Both the position numbers and the translations under genes were made by a program. 64,000 bases of DNA from Methylogaea oryzae. Lineage in GTDB: Bacteria; Pseudomonadota; Gammaproteobacteria; Methylococcales; Methylococcaceae. The notes beneath the pieces were generated by a model. That model worked only from the letters and a program-made list of their open reading frames with translations. It searched no databases and was not told where the DNA came from. Shown here piece after piece: positions 45,179 through 56,497 of this stretch. The stretch is taken from NCBI RefSeq assembly GCF_019669985.1, contig NZ_AP019782.1, positions 736,501 to 800,500 on the forward strand, written 5' to 3'. Numbering within the stretch: position 1 is the stretch's first letter; each line of letters begins with the position of its first letter.

Positions 45179-45298
45179 CTAAACAGAGGAGGAGGAAAGC
45201 GTGTGTCTGGCTTGCTTGTAATGCGCCCGGCAGTAGGCGACGGTGCCGCCAACGGTGCCGATCATTACGCTGGCCAGTACAAGTTCCAAAATCGTCAT
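45179..45298 (-). CDS. 39-aa single-TM protein, paralogue of the protein at 5.0 kb
   Basis: Predicted protein of 39 residues beginning MTILELVLASVMIGTVGG, then TVAYCRAHYKQARHTL and a Ser-rich end. One hydrophobic helix (about 4-24) followed by a basic tail. It aligns with the start of the 54-residue protein at 5004: about 14 of the first 28 residues are identical, including MTILE, VM, TV and the A-x-C-R motif. Codon differences are mainly silent. There is no good ribosome-binding site on this strand, whereas the opposite strand has an AGGAGG run, but only this strand gives the conserved protein. A terminator suited to this strand lies 100 bases downstream. Confidence 0.55.
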   Translation of the reverse strand: MTILELVLASVMIGTVGGTVAYCRAHYKQARHTLSSSSV

Positions 45299-45453
45299 GG
45301 AGGAGGTGTCCGCATCGTTTGTTGCAATCTTGGATTCTATGATATAGGCGTTGCGGATATTTACAATCCGCTTATCGGTGTTGTCACTATTTCTTAAATG
45401 GAGACAATTCGCGCGGGCGGCGAACGCGGGGAGCGGCCCGGGGCGCCAGCGGG

Positions 45454-45726
45454 TTAGTTGGGGGGCGTTTCGCCGCGTTCCATTTTTTCGAGAGCCGCGT
45501 CGATTGCCTTGGCGCGCGCTTCGGCTTCTTCGCGGGCGCGTTTTTCCACCCCTTTGACGAAATCGGCTTTGGCTTGCGCGATGGGTTCGTCCACCAGGGC
45601 GGAGCGCAGTTCGCTGCCCAGTTCCCGGGTGATGTCCACCGTGTTTTGCAGTTTGGCGAGGGTCTTGGGGCGTGTTCCCTGCCATGCGCAGACGAGGACG
45701 AAAATAACGAGAGCGATCCTTCTCAT
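45454..45726 (-). CDS. Small secreted or membrane-tethered coiled-coil protein
   Basis: Protein of 90 residues with a signal-like N-terminus (MRRIALVIFVLVCAWQG; the Cys could be lipidated but the context VLVC is not an ideal lipobox). The rest is a charged helix (VEKRAREEAEARAKAIDAAL) likely to form a coiled coil. I do not recognise the family. It is divergent from clpB by about 150 bases and lies upstream of the 39-residue membrane protein gene on the same strand. Confidence 0.6.
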   Translation of the reverse strand: MRRIALVIFVLVCAWQGTRPKTLAKLQNTVDITRELGSELRSALVDEPIAQAKADFVKGVEKRAREEAEARAKAIDAALEKMERGETPPN

Positions 45727-45809
45727 TCGGGTTACCTTGTGCGGATGTCGTAGCGCGATAGTCCCGCCAGCCCGCTTCGGGTGTCAAGGCCGCCGTCCGT
45801 CGCCGTCGG

Positions 45810-45838
45810 CTTGAATTTCGCCGCTTACGCACCCATCT
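45810..45838 (+). promoter_or_regulatory. Heat-shock (sigma-32-type) promoter of clpB
   Basis: CTTGAAT (minus 35) and CACCCATCT (minus 10) are separated by 13 bases, close to the sigma-32 consensus CTTGAAA-N11-16-CCCCATNT. It ends 34 bases before the clpB start codon, which suits a heat-shock chaperone gene. Confidence 0.75.
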
Positions 45839-45872
45839 TCAAAGCCATAGCAATCCTCAATCGGGAACCTCC

Positions 45873-48449
<2,577 letters not shown>

Positions 48450-48500
48450 CGAGGCGAACGCACGCGCGTTCGGGATGCGGCCCGGTCGCGGCGGCGATGA

Positions 48501-48530
48501 CGCTTCCGTCCATCCCATTGGACGGAAGCG
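48501..48530 (+). terminator. Hairpin after clpB
   Basis: Eleven-base perfect stem CGCTTCCGTCC/GGACGGAAGCG with an eight-base loop, about 50 bases after the clpB stop. It lacks a T run, so it may be a Rho-assisted or 3'-end-stabilising hairpin; it could also belong to the phoB leader region. Confidence 0.5.
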
Positions 48531-48538
48531 TGGCGCAT

Positions 48539-48556
48539 TTGTCACAATTCCGTCAT
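48539..48556 (+). promoter_or_regulatory. Pho box upstream of phoB
   Basis: TTGTCAC-AATT-CCGTCAT gives two TGTCA-type half-sites 11 bases apart, the spacing of a PhoB site. It lies about 53 bases before the phoB start and indicates autoregulation under phosphate limitation. Confidence 0.7.
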
Positions 48557-48608
48557 GTGGCTCTTCTATCCTTCTGGGCCGCTATACCGCATATCACGCA
48601 GAACCACT

Positions 48609-49301
48609 ATGTCTATTGCTCAACTTTTAGTCGTGGATGACGAGGAAGCCATACGCGATATGCTCGCCATGGCTTTGGAACAGGCGGGCTTTTGCGTGCG
48701 CGGCGCGGAGGACGCTCAGCAGGCGCAGGCCTTGTTGGACGAGCTGCCGCCGGATTTGATCGTCCTGGATTGGATGATGCCGGGATTGAGCGGGGTGGAG
48801 TGGGCGAAGCGTTTGCGGCGGGACGAACGTTATCGGGAAATCCCGATCATTTTGGTGACCGCGCGAGGCGAGGAAGAAGACAAGATCCGCGGTTTGGAAA
48901 CGGGGGCTGACGATTACATCACCAAGCCGTTTTCGCCGCGCGAGCTGGCCGCGCGGGTCAAGGCCGTGCTGCGCCGGGCCGGCCGGCCCGGCGGCGAGGC
49001 GCGGGTGGCGCAGGGCGGCATACTGCTGGACATGGAGCAGCATCGCGTCAGCATCGACGATCAACCCTTGGTGCTCAGCCCCACCGAATATCGGCTGCTG
49101 GAGTTTTTTATGACCCATCCGGATAAGGTGTTCAGCCGCAGCCAGCTGCTGGATCAGGTTTGGGGCCGCAGCACCTATATCGAGGAGCGCACGGTGGACG
49201 TGCATATCCGCCGCTTGCGTCGCGTGCTGGCGGAATACGGCCGGGAGGAGTTTGTGCAGACCGTGCGTGGATTCGGCTACCGCTTTTCGGCGTCGGCCTA
49301 G
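48609..49301 (+). CDS. phoB: Phosphate regulon response regulator PhoB
   Basis: Regulator of 230 residues with receiver (acidic LVVDDEEAIRDML, phospho-acceptor Asp in IVLDWMMPGLSG, Lys in ITKPFSPREL) and winged helix (LSPTEYRLLEFFMTHPDKVF, SRSQLLDQVWG, TVDVHIRRLRRVL). The chosen ATG gives MSIAQLLVVDDEE; a longer reading would overlap the Pho box. phoR follows two bases later and pstS after that. Confidence 0.95.
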   Translation: MSIAQLLVVDDEEAIRDMLAMALEQAGFCVRGAEDAQQAQALLDELPPDLIVLDWMMPGLSGVEWAKRLRRDERYREIPIILVTARGEEEDKIRGLETGADDYITKPFSPRELAARVKAVLRRAGRPGGEARVAQGGILLDMEQHRVSIDDQPLVLSPTEYRLLEFFMTHPDKVFSRSQLLDQVWGRSTYIEERTVDVHIRRLRRVLAEYGREEFVQTVRGFGYRFSASA

Positions 49302-49303
49302 CC

Positions 49304-50626
49304 ATGTGGCACGGTTGGCGGCAGGAGTTGGCTTGGGTCGGCTCGTATTTGACGATCACCTTGGCGTTGGGGTGGCTGCTCGGCCATGTGACGGCGGCGC
49401 TGGGCGTGTTCGTGGCGGGGTATTGGGTGCGCCACCTGGTGTCTTTGCACCGGCTGCAAAAGCAGTTATCCGGCGGCGGCAACGATTATCCTTCCAACGG
49501 CAGCGGCGTATGGGAGGAAATCTACTACCAGTTCTACCAGCTGCGGCGACGCGGCAAGCGCCGGAAAAAGCGCTTGGTGCGAATGGTGGAACGATTCCGC
49601 AACGCCTTTTCCGCTTTGCCCGACGCCATCGTGTTCCTGAGCGAACACGACGAAATTCAATGGTTCAACGCCGCCGCCGAGCATTTGTTGGGCTTGAAAA
49701 AAACCGACATGGGGTTGTTCATCGGCAACCTGGTCCGCAGTCCCAAATTCGTCGATTTTCTGCATAAAAAAGATTGCTCCGGCACTATCACCATCACTTC
49801 CCCCTGCGACGCCAACGTGATGTTGGAAATCCGGCTCGTGCCCTATGCCAAGGACATGCGTTTGGTATTGGCCCAGGACGTGACCCAGTTGCGGTTCATG
49901 GAGCGGGTGCGTAGCGATTTCGTCGCGAACGTGTCCCACGAGTTGCGCACCCCGCTGACGGTGCTCAAGGGCTATTTGGAAACGTTGGAGGACGCCCAGG
50001 ATCCAGCCTTGAAGCGTTACGGCAAGGCCTTTCATAGCATGGAAGACCAGGCTGGGCGCATGCAACGATTGATCGACGATTTGTTGTCCCTGACCCGCTT
50101 GGAGTCCGCCGTCCAAAACTCCCAGCGGCAAAAGCCGGTGGATGTCGCCGCGCTGCTGCATGGTATTTGTGACGACGCCCAGCGTTTGGGCAGCGAGCAC
50201 GCGCCCATCGCCTTGCATTTGGAGTCGGCGGCCGAGGTGCTGGGGGACGAGCAGGAGTTGCGTAGCGCATTTTCCAATTTGGTGGTTAATGCCGTTAAAT
50301 ACACGCCGGTGACGGGGCGGGTGGACGTGACTTGGCGCGACGACGGCGAGGGCGTTCGGTTGGACGTGCGCGATACCGGCGAAGGCATCGCCGAACAGCA
50401 TATCCCGCGCCTTACCGAGCGTTTCTATCGCGTCGAATCCGGCACACGGGGCAAGGTTGGCGTGGGGCTGGGGCTGGCGATCGTTAAGCATGTGTTGTTG
50501 CGTCACGACGCCGAGCTCAAAATCGTCAGCCAAGTGGGGCAGGGCAGCTGCTTTAGCTGCTGCTTTCCCGCGCGTCGGGTGGTAAGGACGGCGGCCCCTG
50601 CGGGGCGCGGCGGCGTCGATTCGTAG
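49304..50626 (+). CDS. phoR: Phosphate regulon sensor kinase PhoR
   Basis: Membrane kinase of 440 residues with two closely spaced N-terminal TM segments (about 13-45) and almost no periplasmic part, as in PhoR. A charged linker (RRRGKRRKKRLVRMVERF), a PAS domain (LPDAIVFLSEHDEIQWFNAA), the H-box FVANVSHELRTPLTVLKGYL, N-box FSNLVVNAVKYT and G-box KVGVGLGLAIVKH follow. The start ATG lies two bases after phoB. PhoR normally responds to the Pst transporter; only a pstS gene is nearby. Confidence 0.95.
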   Translation: MWHGWRQELAWVGSYLTITLALGWLLGHVTAALGVFVAGYWVRHLVSLHRLQKQLSGGGNDYPSNGSGVWEEIYYQFYQLRRRGKRRKKRLVRMVERFRNAFSALPDAIVFLSEHDEIQWFNAAAEHLLGLKKTDMGLFIGNLVRSPKFVDFLHKKDCSGTITITSPCDANVMLEIRLVPYAKDMRLVLAQDVTQLRFMERVRSDFVANVSHELRTPLTVLKGYLETLEDAQDPALKRYGKAFHSMEDQAGRMQRLIDDLLSLTRLESAVQNSQRQKPVDVAALLHGICDDAQRLGSEHAPIALHLESAAEVLGDEQELRSAFSNLVVNAVKYTPVTGRVDVTWRDDGEGVRLDVRDTGEGIAEQHIPRLTERFYRVESGTRGKVGVGLGLAIVKHVLLRHDAELKIVSQVGQGSCFSCCFPARRVVRTAAPAGRGGVDS

Positions 50627-50682
50627 CGGCGCAAAGCCGGCCCGCAGCTGCGCTGCCAGGTTCGGCGCCCTCGCGAGGGGCT

Positions 50683-50701
50683 TGGTCATCAAGTTGTCAC
50701 A
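50683..50701 (+). promoter_or_regulatory. Pho box upstream of pstS
   Basis: TGGTCATC-AAGT-TGTCACA has half-sites GGTCA and TGTCA 11 bases apart. It lies about 85 bases before the pstS start, with a TATATAGTG region downstream that could be the minus 10 element. This matches PhoB-activated promoters. Confidence 0.7.
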
Positions 50702-50784
50702 AACGCCTTATATAGTGCGCAATGCCATGGCCGGGTTATAAGGCCCGGTAAAACCAGATTGAACAACCGCTAGGGAGCGTATTC

Positions 50785-51750
50785 ATGAAACAAAACAAAT
50801 TAGCAACCGCGCTGGCGTTGGCCGCCGGCCTTTTGGTCGTCGACGCGCAGGCCGCTACGGCGTCTAAGCTGCCTGATTACAAAAAAGCTAGCGGTGTTTC
50901 CGGCAACCTGTCCAGCGTGGGTTCTGACACGTTGGCCAACTTGATGACCCTCTGGGCGGAAGAGTTCAAGCGCGCTTATCCGAACGTTAATATCCAGATT
51001 CAGGCCGCTGGCTCTTCCACCGCGCCGCCCGCGTTGACCGAAGGGACTTCCAACCTGGGGCCCATGAGCCGCAAGATGAAAGACGAAGAAATCGAGGCTT
51101 TCGAGAAAAAACACGGCTACAAGCCGACGCCGGTGAAGGTGGCGATCGACGCGCTGGCGGTATTTGCCCACAAGGACAATCCCATCAAGGGCATGACCAT
51201 GGCTCAGGTGGACGCGGTGTTCTCCAGCACCCGCAAATGCAACCATCCGGAAGACGTGACCAAGTGGGGCCAGTTGGGTTTGACGGGGGAATGGGCTGAG
51301 CGCCCCATCCAGCTGTTCGGCCGCAATTCCGTGTCCGGCACCTACGGCTATTTCAAGGAGCACGCCTTGTGCAAGGGCGACTTCAAGACCAATGTCAACG
51401 AACAGCCCGGCTCCGCCTCCGTCGTGCAATCCGTGAGTACCTCGCTGAATGCTCTGGGCTATAGCGGTATCGGTTACAAAACCTCCAACGTCAAGACCGT
51501 GCCGTTGGCGGCGAAGGAAGGCGGCGAATTCGTGGAAGCCACCGAAGCCAATGCCGTCAGCGGCAAGTACCCCCTGGCGCGTTACCTGTATGTGTACGTC
51601 AACAAGCACCCCAACAAGCCGCTGGCGCCGCTGGAAGCGGAGTTCGTCAAGCTGGTGCTGTCCAAGCAGGGCCAGGAAGTGGTGGTGAAGGACGGCTATA
51701 TTCCGCTGCCGGCGGAAGTGCTGCAAAAGGAACTGAAGGGGTTGGAATAA
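50785..51750 (+). CDS. pstS: Phosphate-binding periplasmic protein PstS
   Basis: Binding protein of 321 residues with a signal peptide (cleavage near DAQAATAS). Phosphate-site motifs are visible: [51 protein letters not shown] and [20 protein letters not shown]. It belongs to the PstS-like group that keeps two Cys in the second lobe. The Pst permease and ATPase genes do not follow; a terminator comes 20 bases after the stop, so pstS is expressed alone here. Confidence 0.92.
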   Translation: MKQNKLATALALAAGLLVVDAQAATASKLPDYKKASGVSGNLSSVGSDTLANLMTLWAEEFKRAYPNVNIQIQAAGSSTAPPALTEGTSNLGPMSRKMKDEEIEAFEKKHGYKPTPVKVAIDALAVFAHKDNPIKGMTMAQVDAVFSSTRKCNHPEDVTKWGQLGLTGEWAERPIQLFGRNSVSGTYGYFKEHALCKGDFKTNVNEQPGSASVVQSVSTSLNALGYSGIGYKTSNVKTVPLAAKEGGEFVEATEANAVSGKYPLARYLYVYVNKHPNKPLAPLEAEFVKLVLSKQGQEVVVKDGYIPLPAEVLQKELKGLE

Positions 51751-51769
51751 CAACCTTTAGGTTTTAAGC

Positions 51770-51804
51770 AAAAAGCCGCCCGGTTTTGGCCTGGCGGCTT
51801 TTTT
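51770..51804 (+). terminator. Rho-independent terminator after pstS
   Basis: Stem AAAAAGCCGCC/GGCGGCTTTTT with a GC-rich loop, ending in a run of T. The A/T flanks make it work in both directions, but only pstS needs it. Confidence 0.92.
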
Positions 51805-52027
51805 ATTGCCGTAATTTTCTGGCGTCCGCGACGAACCTCGAGCGGGATACCGAGCAATTAAACCGTGCCGTATTGTTTGATGTGGCTATTTAATATTATT
51901 TTAAGTATCGCCTGCGCGTGGGTGGGCGATAGCGATAGGTATCTGATAGCGGGTTTTATGGTATCGCGTCGATAATATGCGCCATTGACAGGACGGCGGC
52001 CGGCTGTCATCATGATGCTCCTCTTTC

Positions 52028-52102
52028 GGGCGGTTAGCTCAGCGGGAGAGCACTGCCTTCACACGGCAGGGGTCACTGGTTCAATCCCAGTACCGCCCAC
52101 CA
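52028..52102 (+). tRNA. tRNA-Val (anticodon CAC)
   Basis: Full cloverleaf of 75 bases with encoded CCA: acceptor stem GGGCGGT/ACCGCCC, D arm GCTCAGCGGGAGAGC, anticodon stem CTGCC/GGCAG around the loop TTCACAC (anticodon CAC, reading GUG), and T arm ACTGGTTCAATCCCAGT. Discriminator A and CCA end the gene. Confidence 0.96.
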
Positions 52103-52446
52103 ATCCACTACCTCCTCTTTCCGCTTTATCGCGGATCGGTCATGGAGGCGCGTACTTGCCGGGAGCGGCGCCGCCAGCGGCCGGATGTCCCGAAATTTTG
52201 TCCTTTCATTGCGGTGTTTACGGGTTTCCGTCCGGTCTGTTCGGTGCAAGACTGTATCGTCTTGATGGCTTTTCGGTGCGGCTCCGATGGCGTCTCGATC
52301 ACGTTGAAAAAAGCTTGCGACGCCCCGTTTCAGCTGTTCGCCCGAGCCCCGGGCGGCCCCGCTAGACAAGCGTTGACATGTGTCCCTCTTCTCATTTACA
52401 GTTAAGGACCGCATCATTTAGTCTGTAATCACTCGGAGGACGTATC
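52103..52446 (+). other. 344-base region between tRNA-Val and hps, holding the hps promoter
   Basis: No gene is supported here. Near its end are TTGACA (52373-52378) and TACAGT (52397-52402), 18 bases apart, a good sigma-70 promoter, and a GGAGGA ribosome-binding site six bases before the hps start. This fits strong expression of a central formaldehyde-assimilation gene. The rest is unremarkable. Confidence 0.6.
52373..52402 (+). promoter_or_regulatory. Sigma-70 promoter of hps
   Basis: Perfect minus 35 TTGACA, 18-base spacer, minus 10 TACAGT (four of six). It lies 45 bases before the hps ATG. Confidence 0.6.
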
Positions 52447-53088
52447 ATGGCAAAAGCACTAATTCAATTGGCAATTGACTCCTTGGATGTTAACGCGTCC
52501 CTGAGCCTTGCCGCCGCCGCGGCTCCTTATGTCGATATTTTCGAAATCGGCACGCCTTGCATCAAGCATAATGGTATTGCCCTGGTTAAAGAAATGAAAA
52601 GAAGATTCCCCAACAAACTCCTGTTGGTGGATCTGAAAACCATGGACGCCGGTGAATATGAGGCTACCCCTTTCTATGCGGCCGGCGCAGATATCTGCAC
52701 CGTGTTGGGCGTGTCCGGCCTGGCCACCATCGGCGGCGTGATCAAAGCGGCTAAGAAATACAATGCCGAAGTGCAGGTTGACCTGATCAACGTGCCCGAC
52801 AAGATCGCTTGTGCACGCGCATCCGCCCAGGCTGGCGCGCAGATCATCGGCGTTCACACCGGCTTGGATGCTCAGGCAGCCGGCCAGTCCCCCTTCGCCG
52901 ACATGCAGACCGTTGCCCGTTTGGGCCTGCCGATGCGCCTGTCCGTTGCCGGTGGCATCAAGCAGTCCACGGTGCAAGACGTGGTTCGCGCTGGCGCAAC
53001 CATCGTTGTGGTTGGCGCAGCCATCTACGGCGCTCCGTCTCCTGCGGCCGCTGCTTCTGAAATTCGCCAGCTGGTTGATGCGGCATAA
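52447..53088 (+). CDS. hxlA: 3-hexulose-6-phosphate synthase
   Basis: First enzyme of the RuMP cycle, joining formaldehyde to ribulose 5-phosphate. It is a (beta/alpha)8 protein of 213 residues from the orotidine-decarboxylase-like superfamily: QLAIDSLDVNASL, DIFEIGTPCIKHNGI, LLVDLKTMDAGEYE (the catalytic DxKxxD), LINVPDKIA and LSVAGGIKQSTVQDVV. phi follows nine bases later as a separate gene, not fused. The strong promoter and ribosome-binding site imply heavy expression. Also called hps. Confidence 0.97.
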   Translation: MAKALIQLAIDSLDVNASLSLAAAAAPYVDIFEIGTPCIKHNGIALVKEMKRRFPNKLLLVDLKTMDAGEYEATPFYAAGADICTVLGVSGLATIGGVIKAAKKYNAEVQVDLINVPDKIACARASAQAGAQIIGVHTGLDAQAAGQSPFADMQTVARLGLPMRLSVAGGIKQSTVQDVVRAGATIVVVGAAIYGAPSPAAAASEIRQLVDAA

Positions 53089-53097
53089 GAGGCGCAC

Positions 53098-53631
53098 ATG
53101 CACCAGAAACTGATCATCGACAAGATTTCGGGCGTTCTCGGCGCTACCAACGAAGGCTATGACGCCAAGTTGACTGCGATGCTGGATAAAGCGTCCCGCA
53201 TCTTCATCACTGGCGCCGGCCGTTCCGGTCTGATTGCAAGATTTTTTGCAATGAGACTGATGCACGGGGGTTACGAGGTCTTCGTCGTCGGCGAAATCGT
53301 CACCCCGAGTATCCGCAAAGGCGACCTGTTCATCGTGATTTCCGGCTCCGGAGAGACGGAGACGATGATCGCGTTCACCAAGCGTGCCAAAGAGTTGGGC
53401 GCCGAAGTGGCTTTGATCTCCACTAAAAGCAGCTCCACCCTCGGCGACATGTCCGATTTGGTATTCCAGATCGGTACGCCGGAGCAGTACGGCAAGGTGG
53501 TCGGCATGCCCATGGGCACGACCTTCGAGTTGTCCACCTTGATTTTCCTGGAGTCCGTGGTATCCCACATGATCCATGAAAAGGGCATTCCCGAAGAGGA
53601 AATGAGAACGAGGCACGCTAACCTCGAGTAA
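53098..53631 (+). CDS. hxlB: 6-phospho-3-hexuloisomerase
   Basis: Second RuMP enzyme, converting hexulose 6-phosphate to fructose 6-phosphate. SIS-domain protein of 177 residues with the sugar-phosphate motifs IFITGAGRSGLIARFFAMRL, FIVISGSGETETMIAFTKRA and PMGTTFELSTLIFLESVV. It is encoded separately from hps but directly after it. A 12-base-pair terminator hairpin follows, separating it from the transketolase gene. Also called phi. Confidence 0.97.
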   Translation: MHQKLIIDKISGVLGATNEGYDAKLTAMLDKASRIFITGAGRSGLIARFFAMRLMHGGYEVFVVGEIVTPSIRKGDLFIVISGSGETETMIAFTKRAKELGAEVALISTKSSSTLGDMSDLVFQIGTPEQYGKVVGMPMGTTFELSTLIFLESVVSHMIHEKGIPEEEMRTRHANLE

Positions 53632-53639
53632 GCGTGGCT

Positions 53640-53670
53640 GGAACGAGTGGAGCGATCCACTCGTTCCTTT
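53640..53670 (+). terminator. Terminator hairpin after phi
   Basis: Perfect 12-base stem GGAACGAGTGGA/TCCACTCGTTCC with a four-base GCGA loop, then TTTCT. It begins eight bases after the phi stop and splits hps-phi from tkt. Confidence 0.8.
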
Positions 53671-53899
53671 CTCCCTGAGCCTGCGCGCTCGTGGGAATGG
53701 TCGGTGTTTTGCTGGCTGTGTTCAGCTTTCGTGTTGTTACGGGACGGTGCTGCCCGATGCGGGTTGGGTTGGCGCAACATGAAAGCTGAGCACAGCTTAT
53801 TTTGACTGGGCCTGTTATTGGTTTTGGCCGATAACGGCTGAGTCGATCGGGCTGTTAAATTCGTCATTTAAGTCATTAACCATTAGTAAGGAGAGTAAT

Positions 53900-55912
53900 A
53901 TGCCTTCGCGCCGCGAATTAGCGAACGCCGTACGTGCTTTGAGCATGGATGCCGTGCAAAAAGCCAATTCAGGACATCCCGGTGCGCCGATGGGAATGGC
54001 GGACATCGCCGAGGTGCTGTGGAACGACTACATGCGCCACAACCCGGCTAACCCGAAATGGCCGGACCGCGACCGTTTCGTGTTGTCCAACGGCCACGGC
54101 TCCATGCTGATTTATTCCCTGCTGCACCTGACCGGCTACGACCTGCCGGTGGAAGAGCTGGCCAAGTTCCGCCAACTGCACTCCAAGACCCCGGGCCACC
54201 CCGAATACGGCTACACGCCGGGCGTGGAAACCACCACGGGTCCCCTGGGCCAAGGCATCACCAACGCCGTGGGCATGGCCCTGGCGGAACGCACCCTGGC
54301 CGGCCAGTTCAACCGTCCCGGCCACGACATCGTCGACCACTACACCTATGTGTTCCTGGGCGACGGCTGCATGATGGAAGGCATCTCCCATGAAGCCTGC
54401 TCCCTGGCCGGCTCCATGAAGCTGGGCAAGCTGATCGCTTTCTACGACGACAACAACATCTCCATCGACGGCGAAGTGCGCGGCCACGGCGACACCCCGG
54501 GCTGGTTCATGGACGATACCCCGGCTCGCTTCGAAGCCTACCACTGGCACGTGATCCGCGGCGTGGACGGCCACGACGCCGACGCTGTGAAGAAAGCCAT
54601 TGAACAGGCTCGTGCGGTAACCGACAAGCCGAGCTTGATCTGCTGCAAGACCATCATCGGCTGGGGTTCCCCCAACAAGCAGGGCAAGGAAGAATGCCAC
54701 GGCGCCGCCCTGGGCAACGACGAAGTGGCCCTGGTGCGCGAAACCATCGGCTGGCCGCACGCTCCGTTCGTGGTTCCGGACGAAATCTACAAGGGCTGGA
54801 GCGCGAAAGAGTCGGGCGCCAAGGCTGAATCCGACTGGAACGCCCGTTTCGACGCCTATGCCAAGGCCCACCCGGATCTGGCGAAAGAGTTCAAGCGCCG
54901 CATGGCCGGCGAACTGCCGAGCGACTGGAAAGAAAAATCCGCCGCTTTCGTTGCCAAGGTCAACGAAAAGGCTGAAACCATCGCCAGCCGCAAGGCTTCG
55001 CAGAACGCCCTCAACGGCTTCGGTCCGCTGCTGCCGGAAATCCTGGGCGGTTCCGCCGACTTGGCCGGTTCCAACCTGACCCTGTGGTCCGGCTGCAAAG
55101 ACGTCAACGCCCCCGGCCATGACGGCAACTACGTGTACTACGGCGTGCGCGAGTTCGGCATGTCCGCCATCATGAACGGCGTTGCCGTCCACGGTGGTTT
55201 CCGTCCGTACGGCGCTACCTTCCTGATGTTCTCCGAATACGCCCGCAACGCCCTGCGTATGTCGGCGCTGATGAAGATTCCGGTTATCCAGGTCTACACC
55301 CACGACTCCATCGGTCTGGGTGAAGACGGCCCGACCCACCAGCCCATCGAGCAGACCGCTACCCTGCGCATGATTCCGAACATGCAGGTGTGGCGCCCGT
55401 GCGACGCGGTGGAATCCGCCGTGTGCTGGCAGGCCGCCATCGAACGTCAAGACGGTCCGAGCACCCTGGTGTTCTCCCGCCAGAACTTGCCCCACGTGGA
55501 GCGTACGCCGGCTCAGATCGAAGCCATCCGCCGCGGCGGCTACGTGCTGCGCGACTGCGCCGGTACGCCGGACGCCATCATCATCGCCACCGGTTCCGAA
55601 GTGGAACTGGCGATGAAGGCCGCCGAAGAACTGAACGGCAAGGGCAAGAAGATTCGCGTGGTTTCCATGCCGTCCACCAACGTGTTCGACGCTCAGGATG
55701 CCGCTTACCGCGAATCGGTACTGCCGAGCGCCGTCACCAAGCGCGTGGTCGTCGAGGCGGGTGTGAGCGACGCCTGGTACAAGTACGTCGGCCTCAACGG
55801 CAAGATCGTCGGCATGGACCGCTTCGGCGAATCCGCACCGGCTGGCGTGCTCTTCAAGGAATTCGGTTTCACCGTCGACAACGTCGTCAAAACCGTCTCG
55901 GAAATCCTTTAA
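53900..55912 (+). CDS. tkt: Transketolase
   Basis: Thiamine-diphosphate enzyme of 670 residues that rearranges sugar phosphates to regenerate ribulose 5-phosphate in the RuMP cycle. TPP/metal motif [18 protein letters not shown], His near [14 protein letters not shown], and the pyrimidine-domain Glu region [20 protein letters not shown]. Length matches E. coli TktA (663). A good AGGAG site precedes the ATG. The preceding 268-base gap contains the phi terminator and probably a promoter, so tkt begins a new unit with the next small gene. Confidence 0.97.
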   Translation: MPSRRELANAVRALSMDAVQKANSGHPGAPMGMADIAEVLWNDYMRHNPANPKWPDRDRFVLSNGHGSMLIYSLLHLTGYDLPVEELAKFRQLHSKTPGHPEYGYTPGVETTTGPLGQGITNAVGMALAERTLAGQFNRPGHDIVDHYTYVFLGDGCMMEGISHEACSLAGSMKLGKLIAFYDDNNISIDGEVRGHGDTPGWFMDDTPARFEAYHWHVIRGVDGHDADAVKKAIEQARAVTDKPSLICCKTIIGWGSPNKQGKEECHGAALGNDEVALVRETIGWPHAPFVVPDEIYKGWSAKESGAKAESDWNARFDAYAKAHPDLAKEFKRRMAGELPSDWKEKSAAFVAKVNEKAETIASRKASQNALNGFGPLLPEILGGSADLAGSNLTLWSGCKDVNAPGHDGNYVYYGVREFGMSAIMNGVAVHGGFRPYGATFLMFSEYARNALRMSALMKIPVIQVYTHDSIGLGEDGPTHQPIEQTATLRMIPNMQVWRPCDAVESAVCWQAAIERQDGPSTLVFSRQNLPHVERTPAQIEAIRRGGYVLRDCAGTPDAIIIATGSEVELAMKAAEELNGKGKKIRVVSMPSTNVFDAQDAAYRESVLPSAVTKRVVVEAGVSDAWYKYVGLNGKIVGMDRFGESAPAGVLFKEFGFTVDNVVKTVSEIL

Positions 55913-55938
55913 CTCAAATAAATAGAAGGATATACGCA

Positions 55939-56289
55939 ATGAAACATAATCATGCGATGAAAGGTTTGTTCTCCGGCCTGCTGTTCGCCAGCTTCTCGGC
56001 GATGGCGGAGGAAGCCCAGGCGGGAAGCCTGTTGGAGCAGAATTACTGGCTGGGCATCGTGGTGCTCGTGTTGCTGGTGATTATCTTCCGCAGCGGCGGC
56101 AGCAAGTCTGCTTCCAATGCTGCTCCGGTGGTCCGGGTTGAGCCGGTCCAGCAAGCAGGCGAGGCTCCGGCTGAAACCGGCGTTGCCAAGTATCTGCGCG
56201 CCGCCGAAGGCGCTTCCGCCCAGAAGGCCGCCGCTGCGCTGACCGGCGTCGCAAGATACATCCAGAACCGGGACTCGTCCGCGCGCTAA
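55939..56289 (+). CDS. Small membrane protein within the RuMP cluster (GVAKYL repeats)
   Basis: Predicted protein of 116 residues starting at the ATG after AGAAGGATATACGC. Signal-like N-terminus (about 8-24), a TM helix (YWLGIVVLVLLVIIF, 37-50), a short basic stretch, then a periplasmic or cytoplasmic tail holding two copies of a small motif: TGVAKYLR (80-87) and TGVARYIQ (102-109), separated by an Ala-rich helix. The family is not recognised. It lies 26 bases after tkt and before a multi-stem terminator, so it is expressed with transketolase. Confidence 0.7.
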   Translation: MKHNHAMKGLFSGLLFASFSAMAEEAQAGSLLEQNYWLGIVVLVLLVIIFRSGGSKSASNAAPVVRVEPVQQAGEAPAETGVAKYLRAAEGASAQKAAAALTGVARYIQNRDSSAR

Positions 56290-56301
56290 GCGGCGGCGAG
56301 A

Positions 56302-56354
56302 ACAACCTGGCGCTCTCGGACGTCGCTATAGCGTTCCGAGGCCCAGGTTGTTTT
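56302..56354 (+). terminator. Terminator after the small RuMP-cluster membrane gene
   Basis: Nested stems ACAACCTGG/CCAGGTTGT and CTCGGA/TCCGAG with an inner CGTCGCTATAGCG region, followed by TTTT. It ends the tkt unit. Confidence 0.8.
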
Positions 56355-56497
56355 CCGTTTCGGCTGGGGCAGACGCTTTAAAATAGCCGTGTCGCCCATG
56401 CCTTCGAGCGTGGTTATGTTCCGTCCCTCGTATCAAGATCTTCATGAAGCGGGCAGGGCGGATTGTTTTTTTGTGAAATCCTAAAAGGGTCAAAACT

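Noticed and set aside
45203-45397. Plus-strand 64-codon reading with a strong AGGAGG site
   Set aside because: Its translation is unlike any protein and it is antisense to the small conserved membrane protein; kept only as an ambiguity in the findings.
52028-52102. tRNA-Val as an attachment site for an integrated element
   Set aside because: No duplicated 3' tRNA fragment and no integrase found downstream; the neighbours are core RuMP genes.
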